In this document: positions 1-7,627 of the stretch, piece by piece
How positions within the stretch are numbered: the first letter of the stretch is position 1
Layout: each line of letters begins with the position of its first letter
Source of the DNA: Apophysomyces variabilis
Lineage: Eukaryota; Mucoromycota; Mucoromycetes; Mucorales; Mucoraceae
Reading direction: 5' to 3'
DNA: 15,067 nucleotides
NCBI GenBank assembly: GCA_002749535.1
Contig: MZZL01000391.1
Location: 60,889-75,955 of the forward strand
The notes under the pieces: model-generated
What the model saw: only the letters and a program-made list of their open reading frames with translations
Databases searched by the model: none
Told to the model about the DNA's origin: nothing
Position numbers and translations under genes: made by a program

Positions 1-3000
1 TTGTTGGATACCGGAGCCAGTACTTCATATATCTCTCCGCGAATGTGTCAAGGCGCGGTACACGAGAAAGTGCAAAAACGATCAGTGGAGACAGCAGGAG
101 GCCACACGCTCGATATCAGCACCAAAGTAACCTTTGATCTCGAACTGGCCGGAGGATTCCGTCAAACTTGGCAAGCGTATGTCCTGGATACAAAGTTCGA
201 CATCATCCTCGGCCAAGATTGGTTCAAGCATGTGGCCCCTACTCCAACGAACTGGGCAAACGGCACATGGGAACTAGTACAAGGCAACCTTCGTTTCACG
301 TTGAACCCGATAACGCATCAAGACCAATCATTGGACGGCACACTTGCTCTGATATCCCACAGACAACTGAAACGAATGGAATGCAAGGGCCAAGTCGACG
401 AGATCTTCGTGGCATATTATACCGACGACAAGAAACGTGACAATAATGGAAACTTCCATGAAATACAAGAAGAGTATTCGGACGTCTTCAAAGACACCTT
501 ACCTGGACTACCCCCGGACCGCGACGTCGAACATGTAATAGACACTGGCGACGCACGACCCATTAACCGCCAACCGTTCAAGATGAGCCCGCTCGAATTG
601 GACGAACTAAGAAAACAGCTACGCGAACTCCTCGACCTTAAGTTGATCCGACCGAGCAATTCCCTGTGGGGTGCCCCTGTGCTTTTTGTCCGCAAGAAGG
701 ATGGCTCGATGTGCATGTGTATTGACTACCGTGCCATCAATCAGGTTACTCAGCGCAACTCTCATCCACTACCACGAATCGACGAATGTCTCGAACGGTT
801 GGGAAAGGCGAAGTACTTCTCTAGTATCGACCTTAAAAGTGGTTACCATCAAGTCAAGATTCGTCCTGAGGATGTGCCCAAGACTGCTTTCAATACAAGA
901 TACGGTTCCTATGAATTCCTAGTACTTCCCTTTGGCCTCACCAATGCACCACCGACATTCCAACGGCTCATGAACTCCGTTCTTGGCGACTACCTGGACA
1001 AGTTCGTACTCGTGTACCTCGATGATATCCTTATATACAGCCGCTCTGAGGAGGAACATCGCGAGCATGTCCGGATGGTTCTCGAACGACTTCGCAAAGC
1101 TCAACTGTACGCCAACCTAAAAAAATGTGAGTTCAACAAGCAATCCTTAGAGTTCCTGGGTTTCCAAATTAGCGCCGACGGTATCCTGCCTGCCAAGTCC
1201 AAGGTAGAAGCGATTCAAGAATGGCCGCAACCAACAAACGTCCAAGAAGTACGTCAATTCATCGGCCTCGGTTCTCATTATCGGCGGTTTATCAAGGACT
1301 TTGCGAGCATTGCGGCCCCGTTGACCGACTTGACGAAAGGTACAGGTGCGAAAAGAAGACCGATTGTTTGGACCCCTGAATGCCAGTCTGCATTTGACGA
1401 AATCAAGTCCCGCATGATGGATGCCCCGGTTCTCCAGCCTCCAAACCCGGAATTGCCCTATGTCATTGAAACCGATGCTTCCGATTTTGGTATAGGAGCT
1501 GTCCTCCTCCAGCAAGGCCCTGACGGTAACTTACATCCTCTGGCGTTTGAATCGAAGAAGTTGTCCTCGACGGAACGGAACTATCCAGCTCAGGAACGAG
1601 AATTATTAGGTATCTTGTATGCACTACGTACATGGCGCTGCTTTATCGAAGGACGCCCATATACGGTGTACACGGACCACCATCCGCTCAAGTATTTCCG
1701 GTCTCAGCAGAAACCAACGCCTCGCCTGACCCGATGGATCGCTGAATTAGAGCTGTATGATCCGACCATACTGTACAAACCCGGAAAGGAGAATCACATT
1801 CCCGATCTGCTCTCTCGACGGGACGGTCCTACTTGCACGCCAGCTGACTTATCCATGGAACCCGACCATCTGTATGCTATCGCCAAAAAGGCAATTCAAG
1901 AATCTGACTGGCCACGCTTCTATGCCCAACCCGAGGAAAACTGGCCGCCGTCCTACAAGGATCTTATGGCTCAGCGTAAAGACATGTTCGTTGTTCGCGA
2001 TGGTAAGGTCTTCCGGAAAGTCAAGGCTGGTGATACCGTCAAAGAAATCCAATTCCTGACCTTTGCCCGACGTGCCGATACTGTACAACATGTTCACCGT
2101 GGTTTTGGCCATCAAGGAGTTACTACCGTTCATGACATTATCTGGAAACGATGGTGGTGGCCCAATATGAAAGACGATATCAAGACCTGGTTATCCGAAT
2201 GCCCTGAATGTCAACTCGCCTCGAACGCCGACCGTAACGCGCATCGTTCGCCCATGCACTTGACCGAAATTCCACCTCCATTTGCACGGTGGCACTTGGA
2301 CTTTATTGGCGAACTTCCCACGACGAACCATGGTAACCGGTGGCTACTTGTTGCTGTCGACTACAACACAAGTTATCCGATAGCACGCGCCGTCCCCGAT
2401 GCCACAGGTGATGCCATTGCTCGTTTCCTATACGAAGAAATTGTTACTCGTTTCGGTTGTCCTATAGAAGTTGTCACCAATCGAGGAACAAATTTCATGT
2501 CCAAAGTTCTGAACAGTTACCTTGGCCGCCTCAAGCTCAAGCATAATCTTACTTCGGCGTTTCATCCACGTTCGAATGGCAAGTGCGAACGAACCAATGG
2601 AATACTCAAACAGATGTTGCGCAAATACGTTCATGGCGAAATACATCGATGGGACGAGTATATTGACGCTGCCCTCCTTGCTGCCCGCATTCGTAAACAC
2701 CGTACCACTGGTGTCAGTCCTTTCTATCTGGTTTACGGTCAAGACCCAGTTCTTCCTGGTGACTTTCTCCATCCATTTGTTACAAGAGAAATTTCGACCA
2801 ACGAACAAGATATCGTGGATAGCCGAATTCCTTCACTACGACAGTTACGACAAGCCCGCGCACTCGCCCAGGAGAAATCCCACGCTGACCGTATCAAGGA
2901 CAAGAATCGATGGGATTGGCACACCAAACACCAAGTGTTCAATTCCGGTGATCACGTCCTTATGCGACACGAAAATAAATTTGGACTTGAATACAACTGG

Positions 3001-3309
3001 AAGGGCCCTTACAAGGTTCTTGAATACAACCACGACACCGACATCTACAAACTCGCCAATATGAACGGTAAACCTTACGCCTCTTGGGTCCATACCGACC
3101 GCCTTAGACCCATTTACATCAAGGATAACCAAGAGCCGCACGCCCCATGGTACGACCCCACTACGGCCCGCGCTGCCATGCGATCAGAACTCCAGTTCTC
3201 GGACTCGGTTTACCTTCTATCCCTCTTGCTCGAGGACGACCAAGACTCTCGGGAGGGGGTATTGTCGGAGCCGGAATCGGCGCATGAACGCAAAGACTCT
3301 TTTTGCTGA
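1..3309 (+). CDS. Ty3/gypsy Pol polyprotein (element A), 5' end outside window
   Basis: The frame is open from the window edge, so the first codon shown is not the true start and Gag lies outside. Domains in order: aspartic protease (LDTGAS, residues 2-7); reverse transcriptase (about 190-395) with D277 in FSSIDL and Y-L-D341-D342; RNase H (about 485-605) with D492, E534, D559 and D602; integrase zinc finger H699-x4-H704 and C734-x2-C737; integrase core with D767 and E863; then a GPY/F-type C-terminal module around residue 1000. No chromodomain is visible. The protein would cut the Gag-Pol precursor, copy the RNA genome in the virus-like particle and insert the cDNA. One catalytic residue is wrong: the second integrase Asp is Asn827 (TNRGTNF), exactly 35 residues before E863. 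Otherwise about 1,100 codons are uninterrupted. The stop lies inside the 3' LTR. Family and domain calls are secure; loss of integration activity is inferred. Confidence 0.95.
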   Translation: MLDTGASTSYISPRMCQGAVHEKVQKRSVETAGGHTLDISTKVTFDLELAGGFRQTWQAYVLDTKFDIILGQDWFKHVAPTPTNWANGTWELVQGNLRFTLNPITHQDQSLDGTLALISHRQLKRMECKGQVDEIFVAYYTDDKKRDNNGNFHEIQEEYSDVFKDTLPGLPPDRDVEHVIDTGDARPINRQPFKMSPLELDELRKQLRELLDLKLIRPSNSLWGAPVLFVRKKDGSMCMCIDYRAINQVTQRNSHPLPRIDECLERLGKAKYFSSIDLKSGYHQVKIRPEDVPKTAFNTRYGSYEFLVLPFGLTNAPPTFQRLMNSVLGDYLDKFVLVYLDDILIYSRSEEEHREHVRMVLERLRKAQLYANLKKCEFNKQSLEFLGFQISADGILPAKSKVEAIQEWPQPTNVQEVRQFIGLGSHYRRFIKDFASIAAPLTDLTKGTGAKRRPIVWTPECQSAFDEIKSRMMDAPVLQPPNPELPYVIETDASDFGIGAVLLQQGPDGNLHPLAFESKKLSSTERNYPAQERELLGILYALRTWRCFIEGRPYTVYTDHHPLKYFRSQQKPTPRLTRWIAELELYDPTILYKPGKENHIPDLLSRRDGPTCTPADLSMEPDHLYAIAKKAIQESDWPRFYAQPEENWPPSYKDLMAQRKDMFVVRDGKVFRKVKAGDTVKEIQFLTFARRADTVQHVHRGFGHQGVTTVHDIIWKRWWWPNMKDDIKTWLSECPECQLASNADRNAHRSPMHLTEIPPPFARWHLDFIGELPTTNHGNRWLLVAVDYNTSYPIARAVPDATGDAIARFLYEEIVTRFGCPIEVVTNRGTNFMSKVLNSYLGRLKLKHNLTSAFHPRSNGKCERTNGILKQMLRKYVHGEIHRWDEYIDAALLAARIRKHRTTGVSPFYLVYGQDPVLPGDFLHPFVTREISTNEQDIVDSRIPSLRQLRQARALAQEKSHADRIKDKNRWDWHTKHQVFNSGDHVLMRHENKFGLEYNWKGPYKVLEYNHDTDIYKLANMNGKPYASWVHTDRLRPIYIKDNQEPHAPWYDPTTARAAMRSELQFSDSVYLLSLLLEDDQDSREGVLSEPESAHERKDSFC
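3251..3259 (+). other. Polypurine tract of element A
   Basis: The run GGGAGGGGG lies three bases before the TGTCGG that opens the LTR. This is the expected place for the primer of plus-strand DNA synthesis in Ty3/gypsy elements. It overlaps the end of the pol reading frame. Confidence 0.8.
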
Positions 3310-3548
3310 AGCCTGCAAAGAAGTTTTCGAAGTTGCTGTCGTAGCACTTTTCCGCTGTGTTACCTTTTTGCCTCTTTTGGAGTACATTAGTACTACCGTC
3401 TTCACCGTGCGTCAAGTACCCTCAACGTGAGTCATGACAAGTATCGTTACGCAAGAACAGAAGTCTTCATGACTCATCGACGGTCAGCTTATAGAAAATT
3501 AACATAGTATAAATTTTATCTTCGAAGTAGAAACAAAATAAAGATCAT
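3263..3548 (+). repeat. 3' LTR of element A, 3'-truncated at an ambiguous base
   Basis: It starts with TGTCGGAGCC directly after the polypurine tract. Near its far end it has an AATAAA-like signal (about 3537-3542), as expected around the R region. No CA terminus is seen: at 3549 the sequence has an N and then jumps into the body of a related LTR. The first 44 bases after the start of the LTR still encode the end of Pol. The 5' LTR partner is outside the window, so age cannot be estimated. Confidence 0.8.
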
Positions 3549-3549
3549 N

Positions 3550-3738
3550 ATCGGCGCATGAACGCAAAGACTCTTTTTGCTAAAGCCTTCCAAGAAGTTC
3601 TCGAAGTTGCGGTTGGTTTCCAAGAAGTTCCTAGATACTTCTCGCATCTTCAGCCTCGTAGAAAATTATAAAAATATCATACATATAAATACTTTGGATA
3701 GTTGGTGAAAAATAAACATCATCGAATTCCCTCGCACA
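3550..3738 (+). repeat. Second, 5'-truncated LTR of the same family (relic)
   Basis: Its first 60 bases closely match the LTR to its left from the ATCGGCGCATG position onward, so about 13 bases of the LTR start are missing. It then lacks roughly 110 bases of the middle. It matches again around the GTAGAAAATTA and AATAAA-CATCAT stretch. The right end is uncertain: CTCGCACA at 3731-3738 is one candidate terminus, but the ACGACA endings at 3840 and 3850 fit an inverted TGTCG start as well. No primer-binding site follows, so it is a solo or 3' LTR relic rather than a 5' LTR. It is a different subfamily copy, not the partner of element A. Confidence 0.65.
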
Positions 3739-3875
3739 CTTTTATTTTTTACTTCTGTTCCTTTACGATTTCTATATTCCAGCTTGATTGGCAACTCGCG
3801 TCCAAAACAGTAGCTGTGAATCGACTTTACGAAAACGACAGTGTTACGACACAAAAAGTAAATTTTATAAAATTA
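3739..3875. other. Gap between LTR relic and tRNA gene, no gene seen
   Basis: There is no recognisable coding sequence here. It may be the U5 part of the truncated LTR if that LTR really ends at 3840 or 3850. Otherwise it is the 3' flank of the tRNA gene. Confidence 0.4.
3869..3872 (-). terminator. Pol III terminator of tRNA-Asp
   Basis: On the minus strand a TTTT run begins four bases after the tRNA 3' end. A second T5 run (3853-3857) lies behind it as a backup. A short T run just after the gene is the normal RNA polymerase III stop signal. Confidence 0.7.
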
Positions 3876-3947
3876 CTCTCGGACGGGGAATTGAACCCCG
3901 GTCTCCCGCGTGACAGGCGGGGATACTAACCACTATACTATCCGAGA
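3876..3947 (-). tRNA. tRNA-Asp (anticodon GTC)
   Basis: The gene is 72 nt without an intron and without encoded CCA. The acceptor stem TCTCGGA/TCCGAGA pairs fully, with discriminator G. The anticodon stem CCCGC/GCGGG encloses the loop CTGTCAC, giving anticodon GTC for aspartate codons. The T arm CGGGG-TTCAATT-CCCCG contains the B box, and the D-arm region TAGTATAGTGGTTA the A box. All helices are intact, so it is probably a working gene transcribed by Pol III. Its upstream flank was split by element B only 10 bp from the mature 5' end; the rest of that flank now begins at 13974. Confidence 0.97.
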
Positions 3948-3953
3948 TTTGAT

Positions 3954-3957
3954 ATAT
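3954..3957. repeat. Target-site duplication of element B, left copy (ATAT)
   Basis: ATAT precedes the TGACGCG start of the 5' LTR and recurs directly after the 3' LTR. If the LTR is taken to start one base later, the duplication becomes 5 bp (ATATT), the length usual for Ty3. It covers positions -7 to -10 relative to the mature tRNA 5' end. Confidence 0.65.
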
Positions 3958-4817
3958 TGACGCGTGGCGTTGAGGATTTCCCGGCCTCACCACAAGACAG
4001 TTTTTCGGCCGTTTTGAAAAGCATTTCTTTCGCCTTGAGAACACTTCTGAAGGCCACCTTCCTTTTTGGGACTTGGACGATTACCGTATACGGAAGGTGG
4101 GTAGCCAACGAAACAGAGGTATCGGTTCGCAGACCTTGCGCACAACGTCCCCGATCATTGCAGGCATCTTGGTGGTACGAGCTGCCCAGCCCTTTGACAG
4201 CTGCATTATCTTGCCTCCGCTCTCTGCGTGCAGTTCATTATAGCTGCAGAGATTGCTTCCGACCTTTTTCTTTTTTTCTTGCATGGCTATTGTTCTCAGC
4301 CTTCCTTTTAGTTTTGTTTTATTTTAGTTTTTATGTTAGCTTCTTTTTTTTTCTGCGTTCGGTAAAGTCGGCGATCTGACTTACCAGTCCAATCGTTTAG
4401 TTACTTCTCCGGAAGTGAACAGAATAAAAGACCCGAAGGCGAATGACCTTCAGGGAGGGAATCATCAGATAAAAAGGGACTTAGCCTTGGACAGCGTGAA
4501 GAACTTGATAGTGTTGAAGGGCAGCCTATATTTTCTTACGTGTCATTGTGTATTGCTTCTTGATTTTGATTGTATTTCGACTTTTCCTCTTTATTCTTGA
4601 TCAATTTTTTTTTGGTTATTATTTTTCCTACTTCCCTTGCTATCTTTTATTTCATTCGATTATCCTCTTTTATTGACCTCATTGTCTACTATTGACACTG
4701 ATATTTCAGACTGTATTTCTGTTCATCTATTTGTATTTTACTTTACCCATACTTACATTTCTTTTTCTTCATCCCCTTCAGCCTTGACAAGTGATCGTCC
4801 AAGCACCGCACGTGACA
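3958..4817 (+). repeat. 5' LTR of element B (860 bp)
   Basis: It runs from TGACGCG to GTGACA and matches 13111-13969 along its whole length with 12 substitutions and one T-run indel. An AATAAA at 4423-4428 is a possible poly(A) signal. The second half is pyrimidine-rich with long T runs. Open frames inside it recur in the 3' copy without coding features and are not genes. The LTR would hold the Pol II promoter of the element; I see no convincing TATA box to pin the start. Confidence 0.93.
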
Positions 4818-4820
4818 AAT

Positions 4821-4834
4821 TGGTGAGGAGTGAG
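4821..4834 (+). other. Primer-binding-site candidate of element B
   Basis: TGGTGAGGAGTGAG begins three bases after the 5' LTR. The leading TGG would pair with the CCA end of a tRNA primer, and the placement is right. I cannot name the tRNA: the sequence does not look like the initiator-Met site used by yeast Ty3. Confidence 0.5.
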
Positions 4835-4872
4835 CGACTTAAAACAAACATCGTTCTGTGCTCTATCAAGAT

Positions 4873-5679
4873 ATGGAATCAAATACTCCTTCTCATTTTT
4901 CAAAATTTCTTTTGGCATCTGAGGATTTCTCTGGAATCTCTCACCGCAATCCTCTTTCATGGTGGAAAAGTGTGGATAGACTTCGCAAGATCACAGGCAT
5001 GACTGATGAAGAGGCTATTGCTGTGGCATCCTCTCACTTTCGTGATCAAGCTGAAAGTTGGTGGAATATTCGCGAAACTGAAATCACCACATGGACCGAA
5101 TTCGAAAAGGCATTCAAGTTACAATTTATCTCTCCGCAACTCAAGGAGCATTGGTAGGCGGAAATAGAGTCATTACATCAAGCACCTGATCAAACCATTG
5201 AGGATGTTTGTTTCCGACTACGCAAATTGTTCACCCTGGTAGGAGTCAGTGATGACTCTTTCATGGTGCATATGTTTTTGCGTGCAATCCGTTCTGATTT
5301 GGCATATGACGTGGAACAACGAGGAACTCCCAAGACCCTAGATGATGCGTTAACAAGAGCAAGACGCGCTAAAATTATGAAGAGCAAATACTGTCCTTCT
5401 GGAAATCCCATCCCATTGCCAAGAGTAAACTATTCGGCGTCATTGAGCTCTGCAGGTGCCGGTAGTGTCCGTTCAGATCCCTGGTCCAACACCTTGAATG
5501 AATTAGCCGAAGGAATTCGCGCAATCAAGATCCACCTGGTAGAAGGAAACAAGTCAAAGAAGCCTGCTAACAACCAAATGGAATGTTGGAATTGTGGTCA
5601 AAAAGGGCACAAGGCAAACGACTGCGACAAGCCTAAGAAACAAGAATCAACAGTGGGAAAAGACAATGAACGCCAGTAG
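4873..5679 (+). pseudogene. gag of element B, interrupted by one stop
   Basis: Gag would form the virus-like particle shell and bind the RNA genome. The ATG at 4873 follows the 5' leader by about 55 bases. The N-terminal and middle part resembles the retrotransposon Gag domain, with its tryptophan-rich helix (ESWWNIRE, FEKAFKLQF). A CCHC zinc knuckle (C-x2-C-x4-H-x4-C; CWNCGQKGHKANDC) lies near the C-terminus at about 5584-5625, followed by a lysine-rich tail. The reading frame is broken once, by TAG at 5155-5157 after codon 94, and continues in the same frame to the TAG at 5677. The intended product would be about 268 residues. Pol follows in another frame and overlaps by about 10 nt. Confidence 0.85.
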
Positions 5680-7133
5680 AGAAGGTTACTGACGTCCAGC
5701 AACAAGAAACAAACCCTTCAAACAAATCTGACAACAATGCACCATCCGTAAACTTTATCCAAGGGGTACTGGTGTTCACAAAAAGAACTCAAGACCACGT
5801 ATCGGTGCTTTCTGATCCACAACTAAACAAGAAAGGAAAAATAGTAGCTGAATCCAGTGGGACCAGTGCCGAGGTAACAAAGCAGATTGCCGCAAGCAAC
5901 AAGAAGACGCCAACATGTCTGAAGAAACCAAGAAAACCTGCAAGAAGACTCCCAGTAGTCATACCAAAGAAAGCGATCTGGCAGCGGTTGGCCCAGGTAG
6001 ATTCAGGACTCTCGATGGCAGATTGGGTTTCTATGGACCGACAAGCATATTTCGATTTGCGGGATGGTCTGCGTTATTTATACAGTCGCAAGGTGAAAAC
6101 AATTACAACAACGACGGCCCCAAGCATCAAACCAGCCCCAGGTGCAAATCCCATGCCAGTTGTGGACCTGACGTCAGGTGTGTATCCAGTTCCAGATGCA
6201 AGTCGCACACCAGGTGTGAATGCAGTCTGGGTAGAAGGTAATCGCAGCAGCATGTACGAATCCGATGAAGATTCATGGCTGGATATTTCTGACGAAAGCA
6301 TGATCGATTCGGACGAGGAGCTCAGTGACAATGCTGATTACGACAGTGATGACACTCTCTACCCGTATCCGTATGACTTCAAGACAATGCAAGAAAGTAA
6401 ACCCTTGCGTGGCCCAATCTGTATCAACGGTGAAGTCATCTCGGCAGTCTTCAACTCAGGGGCAAGCGTATCAGTAATCAGTCGTTCTTTAGCAGATCGA
6501 TTGAACCTGGAACCTGTTGGGGATCGGTTGCATCTTTCCAGGTTCAATGACAAGGAGCGCAAAATGTGCCAAATTATGGTGAATGTCCCAGTCAGGGTTG
6601 CAGGAAAGTTGAGACCAGAACATATGTGTATCCAGGAAACCACTAACCATGATGTCTGTCTTCTTGGTATGACTTGGTTTAGAAAATATGATATCTGTCA
6701 ACGACCCAAGGATGCAATCATAGTCATACCAACAAAGCATGGCACTGGTTATGTGGAACTTCAAGGAGAACAGGCGAACAATTTCCAAGTCTCCGAGCAG
6801 GTCCCGACAGCTGAGGTCTTGGCAGTGAAGGTGCGCGCTGAGAGTGAAGCCCCGAAAAATCTACAGAAATACGTTGAAGATGTGCTTCCGGAGGAGACTG
6901 AGGTGACGCAGGACGAATTCCTTCCGAATGAAATCCGGGCGTTGGTGGACAAGAATGAATCATGCTTCGTCGAGGTAGCCAGGTTGGGACGTGTTGAAGC
7001 CATTGAACACGATATACCAACTACAACCGACAAGGCCATTAGATCGAAACCGTATCGTCTCACTTGGGAAGAGGAGGAACACTTACGTAATGAGATCAAG
7101 ACCATGTTGGAATTGGGTCTCATTCGGCCTAGC
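5670..7133 (+). pseudogene. pol of element B, part 1: linker, protease, start of RT
   Basis: The frame is open from 5670, so Pol begins by frame change from Gag rather than from its own ATG (a GTG at 5772 is not a credible start in a eukaryote). A long Lys/Pro linker, a region with V-x-D-x-(T/S)-x-G-V repeats (about 6125-6230) and an acidic Asp/Glu/Ser stretch (about 6255-6350) come first. The retropepsin-like domain follows: FNSGASVSVISR, then LLGMTWF as the second conserved block. The catalytic Asp of the expected D-S-G triplet is Asn (codon 6453-6455), so the protease should be dead. The RT N-terminus (KPYRLTWEEE...LGLIRPS) is cut off where the hAT starts; the hAT terminus supplies the TAG stop at 7134. 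Confidence 0.85.
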
Positions 7134-7155
7134 TAGAGCTTGAAATGGGCGGGTC
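7134..7155 (+). repeat. hAT left terminal inverted repeat
   Basis: TAGAGCTTGAAA-TGGGC-GGG aligns with the reverse complement of the right end, TAGGGCTTGTAACTGGGCCGGG, with two single-base gaps and few mismatches. Imperfect TIRs of this length are normal for hAT elements, where the transposase cuts. Confidence 0.85.
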
Positions 7156-7236
7156 ATAAATGGGTGGGCCTTAATTGAGATGGGCCTTAAGTGGGCGGGT
7201 CTAAGTGGGCCGGGTCAGTATATTGGCCCATGGCCC

Positions 7237-7313
7237 ACTGGGCTGGGTCAAAGTATAGACCCATGACCCGCTGGGCCATTATAGTTGGGCCCAACCTTGG
7301 CCCAAAGCCCAGT
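7237..7313 (+). repeat. hAT subterminal direct repeat, left copy (77 bp)
   Basis: It begins ACTGGGCT and ends CCCAGT. It aligns without gaps to 10610-10686 in the same orientation, with 55 of 77 positions identical by my count. Confidence 0.75.
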
Positions 7314-7463
7314 CAACTAAAGCGATGCTTGACCCGATTCCCGACAAAACTTATTGCTCAATTGATTTCAAACATTGATCCCAATGTTAAATAACTGATT
7401 CGTAATGCATGTCATTGCAACGTCATAACAAACGCAAGTTAAGTGATGTGAAATGCAATTGCA

Positions 7464-7469
7464 TTTATT
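7464..7469 (-). promoter_or_regulatory. Possible poly(A) signal of the transposase gene
   Basis: AATAAA on the minus strand, about 160 nt beyond the stop codon. Placement is sensible but the hexamer is common in such AT-rich DNA. Confidence 0.3.
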
Positions 7470-7627
7470 TGTAACAAGTATAGTTAAGTATATAAAGAGC
7501 CTTTAGTGAATAAAAAAAATTGGTTGCAAAAAGCTAAGCAATAAAACGAAATAAAGAAACTGACAGTAAGAATTAAAAAAAAAAGCAATGACAAAAAACA
7601 CAGTGACCAGATTAAAGTGTAAAGCAA

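Larger units (their letters stand above)
7156..7627. other. hAT left subterminal region and 3' end of transposase transcript
   Basis: Positions 7156-7320 are packed with GGGC and GCCC motifs, the kind of repeated subterminal sites hAT transposases bind. From about 7320 the DNA turns AT-rich. No gene is seen. On the minus strand an AATAAA (7464-7469) lies about 160 nt after the transposase stop and could be its poly(A) signal. Confidence 0.6.

Noticed and set aside
1147..1515. 122-codon antisense frame over the RT/RNase H of element A
   Set aside because: It is a shadow of the conserved Pol frame.
2522..3064. 180-codon second plus-strand frame and several antisense frames over pol of element A
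   Set aside because: They lie entirely over the conserved integrase coding frame and show no domain of their own.
3739..3875. A second tRNA or small RNA gene beside tRNA-Asp
   Set aside because: No B-box-like sequence or pairing cloverleaf could be found here or in 13970-15067.
3957..4379. Open frames inside the LTRs of element B (also 4415-4600, 4637-5002, 13486-13752, 13789-14031)
   Set aside because: They occur in both LTR copies, have no domain-like composition and are T-run rich; they are chance frames in regulatory repeats.
7191..7394. Short plus-strand frame at the hAT left end
   Set aside because: It reads through the GGGC subterminal repeats and gives a repetitive W/G-rich peptide with no support.
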